Below, one piece after another: positions 1-12,884 of a stretch of DNA of 64,000 nt. A model generated the notes under the pieces. That model was given only the letters and a program-made list of their open reading frames with translations, searched no databases and had not been told where the DNA came from. The position numbers and the translations under genes are program-made. Every line of letters starts with the position of its first letter. The first letter of the stretch is position 1. Where the stretch lies: the NCBI GenBank assembly GCA_031213475.1, contig JARUPZ010000027.1:1363001-1427000 (forward strand), read 5' to 3'. This DNA comes from Nereocystis luetkeana (lineage: Eukaryota; Sar; Phaeophyceae; Laminariales; Laminariaceae).

Positions 1-3000
1 ATGCGAACTGAATGTACCGTACGAATATACCTCTCCGACCACTCGCTCTCCCAAAACCTGAAACATCTATCAACTACCTGGAGCGTGTGGGTAGGAACAA
101 GGACCCATGCCGCCACGTGCCAGCGCGCCAGCTCAACGAACGTGAAACGGTGAAACGTACGAAACGTACCTGCTACTCGTCCCTGGTATGAAACAGGCTT
201 CCGCTCTCGATAGGAAACCTTGTCTCTGTTTGCAACAAGAAACAAGAAGCAACAGCATGAACGTGGACTATTCGCGAAACTCTCGAGCGAGCTCGGCACC
301 CTCAGCCATGGCGGCCCAGCTTCCGCCTGGGAAGAGGGAAGCAGACCAGGTACCTTATTGTGTGATTCCTGCAGTAAATATCAATGCTCGTTTCTGAAGC
401 TGGTTCGAGTTTGATCTTGAGAGGTCTTGATAGCAGTATTTATTTTGCCTTCTGTGCACGCTTTGAAAGTCGTGCTGTGGGTGCTGTGCAATGTTGGTTG
501 TGCTTGTGCCAGGCAAAATTGGGGTTCGATTGCCAAAAGTAGACATACCAGCTTCACCAGATGGGGCTCAGCTTTGTTCCAGTGCTGCAGGAGATCTGCT
601 GCCGATGCTGTGGTAGAGCTAGTCGCAGTGAAATCGTCTGCCCTTCGGCAAGATGCTTTCTCGGCAAAGAAAGGCGGAGCAATATGCTGTCTACAGCAGG
701 AGAAAGCGCTCCAGCAAAAGCAACGCCGTACGTACCTCTGGTACGATCGGTACTCGGGCACACGGTTGCTGGCTCCTTTGTTTATCAAAGGAATAAGACA
801 CTGGCGCAATCCTTCAGTGCACGAATCGCATCGAACATTATACCTGGAAAGTACGAGGCTTCAGTGCGTGTACTCTACCAAGGTATTTATTCATAATACC
901 AGTCAACAATGAGATCAGTGATTGAGTACTGCTGTACCCGCCATGCTCCTGCAGTACATACGTAAACAGCAGTACCTGGTACATTATAATACGGAGTACT
1001 TGTTACCGGTAGTCCACACCGACAACCATGATAAAACAAGGACACGCGTACTGAACTACTGATGTACCAGGTACTCGATACACTCAACCTCTCGTACCTT
1101 TCACTCCTCGTACATACCTGTTGCACGTGTACAATGTACCCTCGTCTATTGATATCAATAGTAGTCTACAGAGTTTGCAGCTCGTACATACATTAATCAC
1201 AGCTCCACGTACGAGATTCCCGACACAGACGACAGCAGTAGCAGTTGTGTTTCTTTCATAAGAGTTACGTCGCGATTGCTTCACGAATGGTTGTTTGTTT
1301 CAACTGGAATATGAATATTCAGGGTTCCAAACTCCCGCCCAAAACGCGTGACACGACGAGTAGCTCCGCGTGTAGCCCTGTCAGCAGCCTCTATCAGGAA
1401 TCGGGAGGCACCAGGTCATACCAGCGTTCCAGCTTCCATAGTAAATGGACCCTGAGGGTGAGGACCCATACCAGGTACACTATACCAGGTATCAGGTAGA
1501 GAGTACGAGTATACATCTAGATTACAGTATGGGCCCGCCAACAAGAAAAATCTGAGCAAATATTATTGCGACACCATCCTTCCTTGAGCATAGGCTGTTG
1601 TAATACTGGTACCTCGTACCAGGTATATAGGATTTAGCGCAAACATACTGGTACTGGTATAGCGCGTGCCACTGAGCACGATTTCTTAGTCCAATTTTCA
1701 TAGCATCCCCTCAAAAGGGGACCTTAGGGTCTGGTTCCTACCAGGGATTCAATAAAGCCTACCAGTATACTATTAATATGTAACGCACCAAACGCTCAAC
1801 ACTATCAGTAGCCTCTATCAGTAGCCTCTATCACAAATGGCCTCTATTAATATCAGGAAAGACTATTAATAGATCACACCAGCGTCCCAGAGTGTTGGAA
1901 CCTGTGTCAGCTCCATACTAGTACCTGTTACCCGGTTAACGTTACTCGTAAACAAAGGCTCTCCGAGTACAAGGGAAAGCGTCGCAGCAGTGGATTGATA
2001 ACTAGTTCGTGCAATTTTACCGATAACCATCACAGAGAAGCGCCTTGCGAGCGGCAAGCGGAATGGGCATGCCAGCTGGCTGCCACACCTTCTCTCCCGC
2101 CATGAACTACCGATGTTGCATGTCCTGTCGATGTCGCGCTGGGAAGCGCTTGGAAAATGCAAGTGGCGCTCCTGGGACAAAATCGTGCCAAAGGCCTAAT
2201 ACAGGGCTTCCTGACCGAAAGTTGTGGTCCGCCCCAAACATTCCACGCTAAGGCAAATCGATCGTTGGGAGGTCTTGACATAGTCCTGGCACCGTACCGT
2301 ACGAGGTACTGTATTTTTCAATCGCTCAGCAGCATCCTGCGCCCTATGGTCCGCGGTAGACGGAGCTCTTGGCCGTCTTCCGACGGTAACGGTCGTTTTT
2401 CATTCTTCAACCGTCGCCTATCATCTTTCAACGTTCGTGAGATATCCGCTTCTTCAACCCCCCTCTCCTTTCCCGTTGTTTAATACAATACGTCCCTGCG
2501 TTTGCTTGTGTTTGGGTGTTCGTCACCCAACTATTAATACGCTGAATATGTCTGCGGGCCGGCGGGCTTTCTGATCCACCATCGTCATCAACGCCATCAA
2601 TTACGTCGTCGTGGTCGTCGTCTGTCGTCAACAGCTGCTGGTCCTGCTTCTACGACAAAACGGCTGGTGAGATTTCGAGCATGATATCATACGAAGGACT
2701 ATCGCTCCACTATGTGCCGCTTTGTATATCGTGTGCGTTCATGGTGGCTTATTCGAGGCTCTTTCCTTGTCAACGGTGCCCAACCGCGAAGCTCGCTCTT
2801 GACCAATGGTACTGCAAATCAAACGTGTCGATTGGCTGTCTAGTTTTGGTCCGTCAACACCTCATTAGACGTGGCATACTATAAATAGTATTCATACAAT
2901 GGCATCACGGTGAACCATAATAACCAGAGGTCACGATAATTCGAACAACCTTGTATACCCCTATGTTAACAAACTATATTTGGTTCTCATTTATACTACA

Positions 3001-3446
3001 GTAGTTCCCCGTGATATTAGTATTATTACATTGTTACCCCGTATTAGCATTAGCTGGGAGTTCCTTGATCTGCAATAAGCTTCCCGCCACGGGGCGAAAG
3101 AGTGTTGATCCATCGCATCGACCATCTATTAACAATCGTCTTTGTTGGCCATATAAACGTAGTGCTGTAGCAGCAGTACGACCTGCGGATGGTACTGCTG
3201 AATATGTAACTGCCGTCTGCAGTGGCCTCGCTGGCGAACACGCCGAACGTTTAGCGGGCGAAGTACTATTAATAGAGTAGTTACCATTGCGTCGGCCGAA
3301 GGCGTCGTTGTTGTATGTATCTTCAACCTGACTACCTGGTACGTACTGACTAGCACTGCTTACTGGTCGCTGATTGCGTTGATTGGCCGTGGCCACCGAC
3401 CTTCCGCCTGTCCGTCTGCGCGCGTCCCGCTCGCTTTTTCTGCGAG
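1..3446. other. No gene recognised upstream of CCDC22
   Basis: Short open frames overlap on both strands without homology or splice support. Contents: dispersed repeat D4 (1525-1745), a small tandem atcagtagcctct (1804-1850), six TACCWGGTA 9-mers and several TATTAATA palindromes. The missing first CCDC22 exon and promoter may lie here. Confidence 0.6.
1525..1745 (+). repeat. Dispersed repeat D4, copy 1
   Basis: agtatgggcccgc, ccttgagca-aggct, ataggatttag and actgagc...ttcttag recur in order at 51400-51590 in the last DHX8 intron. Confidence 0.75.
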
Positions 3447-4192
3447 GCAACAGTTCCGTGCCAAAAGGCGTGTCTTCGGTGGGCGATCTGACCTCTGACG
3501 CCGTCATCGAAGCAGTGGGGTCCATCATACCGGGGATAGACGGCTCACCGCCCCTGCCAGCGGCGTTTTCGACCAGGGGTCTCCACCCAGCAGAGCGGTT
3601 CAACACGTCCACGGCCGTCGCTAGCCGCGTTAGGGTGAGTGCACGTCGGACGGAGGCATGGTCCGGTGAGAGGGGGTGAGATGTCGATGTGTGATGTCCG
3701 AGGTTCTTGGACCACCACAAGGAACGCTTGGGGGTGCGTGTTGGTGGTTTGCCCCGTCCAAGACGTCTGAGCGGCTACACCACGGGTAAACCTGCTCTGT
3801 CGGAAAGCTACGGAGCGAAGGGAGCTTCGCTTTTCTTTGGTCGAGGAAGGAACCTGAAGCCCTCTTCGTTGGTTGTGCGTCATCGGAAAGCTGGTTGCTG
3901 TTCGGCGCTTGTCGCACCCACATGGCACATATGTACCCATGCCCCAAACTGCGTTGTCCTCGTAGTGTGACGCCTCCCTCGTCATATGTGGCATCATGCA
4001 TGCCTCGTTTTTTTTTGTATAGAGCGTGGCCCAACCCCCCCCCCCCCCCCTCTGTGATGTGCGTGTGCGGACCCCTTTTCAAAGGATGCGGGGTTTTCCG
4101 AGCCGTTGTCGGCGCACCAGCTGCTCTATCCGGCGGAGGAGGACACTCGCCAACTGCTCCTAGCCCTGCTTTCGATGCTTCCGCCAGACGGG
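3447..4192 (+). CDS. CCDC22: CCDC22 N-terminal NN-CH-like domain exons
   Basis: Exon 3447-3634 follows a pyrimidine-rich acceptor (...tttttctgcgag) and ends AGG|gtgagt in phase 0. It contains LTSDAVIEAVGSIIPG and PLPAAFSTRGLHPAERF, which line up with the first helices of the calponin-homology-like NN-CH domain of CCDC22. Exon 4085-4192 starts GATGCGGG after a C-run plus ttttcaaag, ends phase 0 before gtgaga, and carries HQLLYPAEEDTRQLLLALL, the family's LYPSE-type signature helix. An alternative acceptor 7 bases downstream of the first is possible. The frame directly upstream is closed by a stop at 3380, so an earlier exon must supply the start codon. No convincing ATG exon was seen between 1 and 3400. 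The opposite strand is also open here (3034-3720), but it has no recognisable homology. Confidence 0.8.
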
Positions 4193-7100
4193 GTGAGACG
4201 CCCTACACCTTTCACGCGGAGACAACCGTATACAGGAGATGACATGTTTGTTGTGCTTGCGTAGCGGAAACAGCGATGGAAGTGGACGTAGGCGCGCTTG
4301 TCGCTTGGCCGATTTGCTACGGAGAGGCCACTGTCCATTGTCGTAAAGGTATCATTGGTGGTGATGATGGTGGTGTTCCTTCATGCCCTACTAAAGCTCG
4401 GCATGTTACAGTGGCATGTTAGGGTCCTATCGAATTCAAGTCCGAAAAAGAAACGTCAAATTCCAGTGCCTCTCGATTCTCAAGCAAGAAGCTCAGTCAA
4501 GCGAGTCAAATTTTGCGCGTTACCTGTGCAAGTCTTGACTCGCCTCCCGATGGGTGGCGTCTCTCTCGGGCCGACTCGTCTTATCTAGTCATCCTTGATG
4601 GCGTACCCTGCCGGTACGCCGCCAGCAAGAGATATGCACAGGTAGACACTGTTTATACAAGCACCCTTCGCCCTCCCCCCCTCCCCGCCCAACCCATCTC
4701 CTCCTTCCCCCCCCCCATCCCTGATCTATGCAGGCACCGCCACCCCTTCCCACTCCAGCCTCGGCCACTGAATCCCGTCTCTTGTCGGGAGCGGGAGGAG
4801 CGGATCAGCCCGGCGACCTTCTGTCGAGCGATCTCCCCCGCAAGGAAAAAGCCGTTCCGGAAGGAGAAGGAGGCGTTGTTGACTCGTCGCCGTCCGAGGG
4901 GTCGGGGGGACAAGGCCTTTCGGTGGAGGTGGGAGAGGAGAGGGTGGGCGGGGGTGAATCTGATGGGGGCGGTGAGCCTTTGGCCGGGAGTATCGCTCAG
5001 CAAGAAGGCGTGGAGGGTGCCTCGGCGTCGGGACGGGGGGTCGAGGGATCACGAGACACCGAGGGTACCCCGAGTGAGTCTCGGGGGGGGCAAAGACAAG
5101 AGGCTGCGGGCGGTGCAGGGAAAGCAGGTGGAGAGCGAGGAGGGGAGAAGGAGGAGCAAAGGGTTGACACTCGGCCGCAGGGTACCCCGCTATCGGTTGA
5201 GCAGCTGCAACAAGAAGGGACGGGAGAAGGCGCAATCGGAACGTCGACAGCTGGTAAGGAAGAGGGGCAAACACTGTTTTCGCCTTCCGCAAAGGAAACT
5301 GATGGAGAACGAGCGAAGTCTGCGGATGTTGGGGGGAGTGCACCGTCCCGACAAGGCGTTGAAGCCGTCGATGGCGTTGCTTCTTTGGGGGGAGGGGTGC
5401 CTCTCGCAGCGGGTGAGTCCGCTGGGCCGCGGAGTCGGGGGGAAGTCAGCGCCAACGGTGAGAGTGGAAGGCATGGCACGGTGCCCGACAGCACTGACCA
5501 GGAGCGGGGAGAAGGAGATATGCAGAGGGTATCCGGTGGCGACGCGCAGCCGGCCTTGAAGGGCGATGGCGTCAAAGGCCCTGTGAGCAGAGACCCAGCT
5601 GTGGTGGGAACGAAGCGCTTGAAAGCGGCGAAAGCGAAGGAAGGGGAAGGGTATGGGGGAGCGCACGAGGAATGCCGTGCTTCTACCTCTATCGAAGCGC
5701 ACGAAGACGAGCCGGATGTGGAGAATGTCGCTTCTGAGACGGCGGGGGGGGGGGCGAGGCCGGCGACGAAGGCGGAAGAGGGTCGCTGCTCAGGCGTTGC
5801 GGCGGAGGATAAGGGGGAGGAAGTCGATGGGACAGTCTTATTAGAAACCTCGCCGATAGGAGAGGATAGCAACGGGCGAAGACGAGACAGCGAATATGAT
5901 GGATTGCGAGGTTCGCCGGACGAGAGCTCTGCTGGTTTGGAGGTAACGCCACCGCAGGGAGAAGGAGGAGCGCCAGACGATGAGAGAGGCGAAGACGCCG
6001 CGCCGATGTTAGAGCGGCATCCTTCGGGAGCAGGAGGCGGGCCGGGAGGAGAAGAGGGCAGCGGCGCGGTCCCCGGAGGGGCAGTTTCAGCGGCTAAGGT
6101 GTTGGATGACGGGGGCGTGGAAGAAGATGTGGTTTTCTTACAGGTCAGGAGGCGTTCATTGGTTGTGGCTCCTTGGGTTTGTGGGGTTTTGTGTGTGCTG
6201 TTTTTCGCGGTTGGGTTCTATTCGCGTCCGTCTGGTGTGGGGGTGTTTTCATACACCCCCCATTGCAACCGGTTGCGCGACATCCATCCACCCTTATCCT
6301 ACTGTAGTTGCCGCTGCAGCCCCATTTCGCGGACAAACTACTTGGAGTTAGAGTTGGATAAAACTGGCACTTGTAAAGGTGGTCACATCAAAGCACAAAG
6401 TGTTCACAGGTTTAGATATATACCTCCGAAGTTTAAACCGGTTTTACGCTTTATGGCTCTCGAAACCGAAACGGCCGGCAGTTCGAATTGGACGCTCAAG
6501 AGCTGGAGCTGGAGAGGCTGCTGAAAGAAGAGAAGGTCGCCGCCGAGGCCGCAGACGAGGTATGCTTCAGTGCTGTTGTAGCGATGTTGCTGTGGTTGGC
6601 TTTCGCGTAACTATGTTTCGGTTACCTGCACAGTGTACTGCTTGTCTTCTTTCTACGACAATTCTTGAACGCCAGTCGAGACCGCCGTGGGAAAAACGCG
6701 CGATGGGATGCCCTCATTAGGATTCCAGGTTGGATAAGTGGTACATGTTTGTGTTCACAGAAACAGCAGTGGTTGCACTTTTTTGTACGTGTTCTTGTTT
6801 TTTTTCCTACAGCGCATTGAAAGAGCCATGCTATTAACTATTTTAGCACTGCAGTCCCTTTTTGGGGACACACTGCTTAGAATTTGAGAGAGTTTCCCCC
6901 TAGTCGGGACTGAAGTCCTAAGGGGTTAAACTCACCACACTTCCACATCTAAAATACGTGTCTTGTGTCAGTTTAGCTAGTCGCTCCCGTTGCAACAGCC
7001 AAACCAGCTGCTGCCGCTGCTGCTGCCGCTGCTGCTACTGCTGCTACTGCTACCTCCGGCGCGTGAGCATGTTGACCCGACCTGATTCCCAAGAGGATCA

Positions 7101-7954
7101 GGTGCGGCGGAGATAGCCACCCCGGGGGAGCCACTCCTGCGGGGTAGTGTGGGACTTGCGCAAGCTCGCCCACTAACAAAAACCTAGGCTGAGCTGCCTG
7201 CTGTTTGCTGTCTGCCCCGCGGACTCGGTCCAGTGACGGTCCACCCTACCCGTTAGGGCGATGATGGCCGCCAATGGACCTGGGTTGACGTTAGTTCCGT
7301 GCACCTTCTCCCTTGCCTTGCCTTGTCTGCTGCACCCGGCGTTTGAACGCGTGGTCTCGGCCGCGCGTACATGTATTCATCATCTTATCGCGTGCATTTT
7401 GCCTCCCCCTTGCCACAGCTGGAAGAGGAGGTGCGACGTCTGGGCACCCTGACGGAGGAGAGAGAGAAACACTGTCGATATGCCACCAAAGCTCTGGAAC
7501 TCCTTCCGAGTGAGTGTACGAATTGTTGTTCGCGTTTCCCCCGTACAGCGCACCTTTCCAGCCTTATTCCTTGGCGGGTTCCCCGCGTCACCCCGAAACA
7601 TCCCGAGGCTGCTCTCTCACCTGAGAAGTTTACGTGAACGTTCTAGGAAATTTCTCGTTGATTTGGATCCTGATGCTCGAGTCGAAACTCCCGGCGTGTT
7701 GAGGTTGCGGTGTGTTGTGGTGGAATATCTCAATCCGCAGAGTTATGCTCGGCGGGAGATAAGTCTACCCTAGCGTTCCAAGTGGTGCGGAGGAAAACCA
7801 TGCAGAAATGGCATGCATAGGAACAGGATCCTCGCAATGAGGAGTCGAAGCACCATGTGCTACCGGCGCATCACTTTTAAATACCCCCCTGCGAGGGATG
7901 GCATTGTCCCCTGTCCTCAGAAGCCCCGCATCAATTTGGGCCCATGGCTGCTGC

Positions 7955-7985
<31 letters not shown>

Positions 7986-8105
7986 TTACTTACATGTTTA
8001 CTCACTGGAAAAATTGTGGTATGCTGATAGTGTCGTGACGCAACCGAACCGGATCTCCCACTATGTGAATGGTGTGGATGCTGTACGAGCAAAATCTGTC
8101 AGAAA

Positions 8106-8138
<33 letters not shown>

Positions 8139-11100
8139 CCACCGCCTTCCCCACTCAGCTGACCCTAATCCAATGTAGCGTGTGTCGCGTTTCGCCGCGT
8201 CGCCATTTACCAGACGTGGCGGACGAAACGGCCAGGCTGCAGAAGCAATGTGCAGCCGCCGAGACTCGCATGCAGGCGGCCAGAAAAGCGTTTGACAAGA
8301 CCAGGAGACCTTTGGAGGAGGTGGTGCGCGTTCAGAGGGAGGAGCTGGCGCGGCGGAAGGTAACGGTTGCCTACAGTAGTGACTGACTTGACTGTCCAAC
8401 GGGTGGGTACCCTTGACTTGTCGCTGTAAGCTGAACCGTAAGGAAGGCGCGTCGCTCCGCCTGTGCTGGGCGTTTTTTTTTATAACCGCTTCGGGTACCT
8501 CGAGATAGCGACCAAACCAATTATAGGAGCACCATAAGCGCCCAGCGGTACACTTAAAACCAGGTAAAATACATCAAAATGTGCGATTTTTTTTTATATA
8601 TATCCGTACAAAAATCTCACCCAGCGTACGGGCAGGATCGTGTCGCCACCCGTGCCGTACGGCTCCTTGCTTCCAACCATTGTAACTCGAGCACCAACCT
8701 CTGACATTCAAATTGGGGTTATCAACTTAGAGGGTTAGGAGCGGCGTAAGCGCCCAGCAGTAGTACGGGTGTAAATGTAGGATCAAGTTGCGTCCGTGCT
8801 GTTCGAGTCCTCGCTTTCAACCATTGTATCGCGGACGCCAACCATTGTGTCATGCCATCCCCCAATCACGCATTGGTTGTTGCTGCAATCGCCACTTTTC
8901 ATGGTCACTAGCCTTATAGTCACCTCAGAAGTCGTCAAGAGGTTATTAGCTATTAGACCTATGTCAATGGAAACGCGAAGTTCAAAAGTTTTTTCAAATA
9001 TACTGCTTTTAAAAAAACAGCCGAAAATTTTCACGTACCGCCGCTGTGGGAAAAAAAGAGAAAGATGTTTGTTTTTGTTTTTTTTCCCCCAACGGATGCA
9101 GGCGGCGCAATTTGTGTTTTTCTGGTTGCAAATTGTCAACACGGTGATCGAAACCAGCTCGTGCGACGATCGACGCTCGATCTCGACATAGACTCAGCCC
9201 ATGGCCAACCCGCTCGGTATCTCGCAAGGTCAACGAATATAGATGACGGCCTCGAAGATATCAGGTGGATCCATGGTCTAGGGGGCGAGAGCTTGCCGGC
9301 GGCGTCCTACGGTATCCTCCCAAACCTGAAAAAAAGCCTATTTTTTGCCATTCGAGACGGATGGAGAAGTTTTGTCTTCTGTTTTGTGCAAACCAGCGGC
9401 CAAATGTTTTTTTATCATGCGCCTGATCAGCTTCCGCCACATGACACCGGGCATGGTGTGAAGACGGTGACCCTAGGGTGGGTCGGAGCCCCTAACGAGC
9501 GCACTCCGTTCAGAATTCATGACGCAATCGTTGGTTTTGTTGATCGATGTCTGTCGAGGACTCGGAATCTCGCCGCTTCCAAACAAAGATCGGCCTGAGT
9601 TTCTCTCAAGCCGATGTTGGCCCAACATCGGCCCCAGATTTGCTTTTTTCGGGCTTTTCCAGAAGTTAGGAACTTTTTTTTTTTTTTACGTGGCCCATAG
9701 GAAGCGTGTTCTGATTTTTTTGGCGGGTATCTTTGAAATTCAAACTTTTTATTGAAACTTCGCTGTCCCATTGGCATAGGTCTTAGAGAGATGCTATACC
9801 AGGTATACCGCATCGTCATTTTTGCGAGGCAGACGCTGGTGCTGGTGCTGATGTTGCTCTTGCTCTCGCTGATGCCGTTGCTGCTGCTAAGCGCTACCTG
9901 AGTGTCGTCTCGCGCTGGCATTCACCGCTATTATTTTGGGAAACAAACAAAAAAAGACCATCAGCTGTGAGATGGTGTGTTTTTTTTTGGAAACTCATCT
10001 ATGCCGGCTGTGTTGTGATGCTACATACAAATCTGTCCAGAAATGTGAGAACCGTTTGGTATTGACAAAATTGTCCAAACGAACCTTATTTTTTCGGACA
10101 TAGTGGTAAGCAGCAATGGCAAGGAAGGGGGCAAGCAAAAATATTGTGAACCCCCCCCCCCCCTTTTCCCCTCTCCTTCCCTTCCTGTGCCAGGCGCGAT
10201 GTCGGGCCCTTCTGACGGACATGCGGAGCATCTACGCCCAGTGCGAAGAAATGACGAGACAAGGTTCCCTCCTCAGCATCGCCGCTAGAGATATGGAGGC
10301 CTGTGAGCGAAGGGACCGCGGGGAGATAGTGGTGGGCGATGCGACGGGTGAAGACAGCGACGGGGCAGAGTGGGGGCGAGAAGACGAAGCGGACGAGGAA
10401 ACCGCCAGGAGAAGAAAGGCGGGGGTGAGAGTGCTTGGATTTTCCCGTACTAAAGGCCGCCGGGTCGCGCGCGCATACGCATGGTTATGGTTTTGGTTTC
10501 AATTGGCTCCCTGTACTTTTCGTTTTCATGTTGTTTTGTTTGTTTTCTATTTTTGTTGTGTTGTATCTAGCTTTGTCAAGGTTTGAGTTTTGGTGTTTCG
10601 TTTGGTTTTGTTTTTTGAAGTGTTGTTAGGCTTTCGTTTGGACTTACGCTGTTTTTTATTGTTTTTTTTTGTTGCTTCGGGTCTGGTTTGTTTCTGTTTT
10701 TTCGGGAGGGTAACCCGTGCGAGAAAAAAAAATAGTACACGGCGGTTTCGCCCCTGCTGCCGGAGCGCAGAGATGGCGTACGTACTTCATACGACACCCT
10801 CCTTAGGGGGGCGGGCGTCGGCCGGATGCGAACGACAGATGGGTTTTGTGAGACATTATATATAAGCAGCAGGATGCCTCAAGAATCGCTCGCCGTTGGC
10901 TTGTGCGGTGAATCGCTTTGGCCCTCAGGCGCTGCTTCGAACGGATATTGACTTGCGCATCAGCGGCTTGTGCGAGGATGCCATGGCCCAGAAACAGGTA
11001 AGAGGCCGTGTGTCTTTGTGTTATGCTGTGTGGCTTGGCTCTCGCGGAGAGACGTGGAGTGCTCGCGGGACTTGTCGCCGGCGACCCGAGCTTGCCCCAT

Positions 11101-12853
11101 CGCACTGCTGTTTTGCTGCAGCTCCTCTTTTTCCTCGTCACCGGTCGCGGTGTGGGCGATCAGGCGAATGCGCACTTATACCACCTGGCGATTTTATTTT
11201 GTGTGCTTTACAGATGTGATTCCACCCTCGTCCGCCGTTGGCTCAACCGTTTACACAGTTTTGGACGTGGCGTGGGGTGGCAGCCGCTGTTAGGAGTGTT
11301 TTTTGTTTTTATTTCCTGCTTCGGGTGCAATCTTCGTTCCTGCAGTTGCTGCGATGGTGTGTGCGGAACAGGGGTGGAGGAACGGGGGGGGGGGGGGAGA
11401 CGGGGGGGTTACTCACTTTGTGCTTGCCTTAGTCTTTTGGCCACTGACCACGCATCTCTTTCGAAAACGAAGAGGGGGTTACTCAGTTGTTGCTTGCCTT
11501 AAGTCGTGTCACCATGGAACCACGCCTCCCTTTCGAGACGAAGCACCGTTCCTACTCCTAATAGAGACACCTCCAACAGTTTGGCGCTCTTTACGCTGTT
11601 TACACATATCACATAGACAAGTCTTTGCTACAGCAATGTTATCCCCTTCCTGGTTCTCCTTCTGTGGCCGCCATCTATCTCCTATTGATAGGACATCGAT
11701 CGCTTTCGCGTTGGTATCTAGTGTACTAAACGCCTCCATATCACGTTCGTCTATTTCCCTCATCGCTTCTAGCACATCCCGTTCCTCCTTGTACGTTTCA
11801 CATTCTCCCACTACGCGAGTTCTACTCTATATCATATTGCTTTGCCACAAGGGCATATATGTGTATGTGCTTCCTCCTCCCAGCTACTGGTATACCTCTT
11901 TTCTTCTTTCTCGGTCCTGCGGCATGCAAGGACCGCATACTATTCAATGTGGTGGGCTACCGATCCCCCTCCGTACTGGTCGAAAGGAATGTGAAAATCT
12001 GTCTTCCTTTTTGAATACCTGGTAGCATATAGGATCAAATCGTCCAGCGTCGACAGTAGTTTCTCTCCAAATAACATCGACCTCGCGCCTCGCGTTCAGC
12101 GTTTCGTGGCGAGTAAGTCACACACAGTCCCCACATACCAACCATTCCATCTTGGAGTATGACCGTTTCATCTTGAAGCACGACCGTCTGATCTTCGAGC
12201 ACGACCGCTTGACCTTCGAGCACTTTGTCCGGAGACTCAAGGACACGTCGTTGTCCATCGCATAGTTACGACGGCGGTGGCGGCGGGACCGTTTAGTCTT
12301 CGACCATGGCCGTTTGATCTTCGACCATGCCCATTTGATATCCGAGAACGACCGTTTCCTCTTCCAACGTGAACCCCTCGATCCATCGCGAAAAACACAG
12401 GATGGCACGACGGTAGGGCGGTGTATCTCCATGAGTTCCGTGTGCTTCTGAGATCCGATGAAATGCATGCTGATTGCACGTACTTCTACGAAGTACTGGT
12501 CGCCGGTTTTCAACCGAATGTACAGCGCGCGACGTGTAGGACGGGGGTCCATCATATCAATATTTGAACTTCCGCAAGCAGAGGGAATGCTGAACCCTAT
12601 ACGCGACAAAACATGAAGACACGTAAAGGGGGGGAGAAGGGACGACACCTGTGACCACGGCTTTAGGGTAAAACCACTGGGGGTAAAACCTCCTTCGAGT
12701 TAAGCTGGAAAGTGAAAGTGATGATTAAAAACAAGACGAAACAAAAAAAATGGCCCTGATTCATTCTTCCCCGCCCATCATACTATCACTATGGTTTTAT
12801 GCCTTGCGAAAAGTATATATATATATATCTGCATGTGTACAGGAGTTTTTTTC

Positions 12854-12884
<31 letters not shown>

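Noticed and set aside
3034-3720. 228-codon minus-strand frame
   Set aside because: It overlaps the CCDC22 N-terminal exon, which has real family similarity on the + strand. The minus frame shows none.
4513-5559. 348-codon + frame overlapping the large CCDC22 exon
   Set aside because: It cannot join neighbouring exons in phase. It is an open shadow frame in GC-rich sequence.
4997-5872. 291-codon minus-strand frame
   Set aside because: Shadow of the CCDC22 exon; Pro/Ser-rich with no motifs or splice context.
11303-12025. 240-codon + frame
   Set aside because: Lies in a CCDC22 intron, contains the D6 tandem repeat, no homology.
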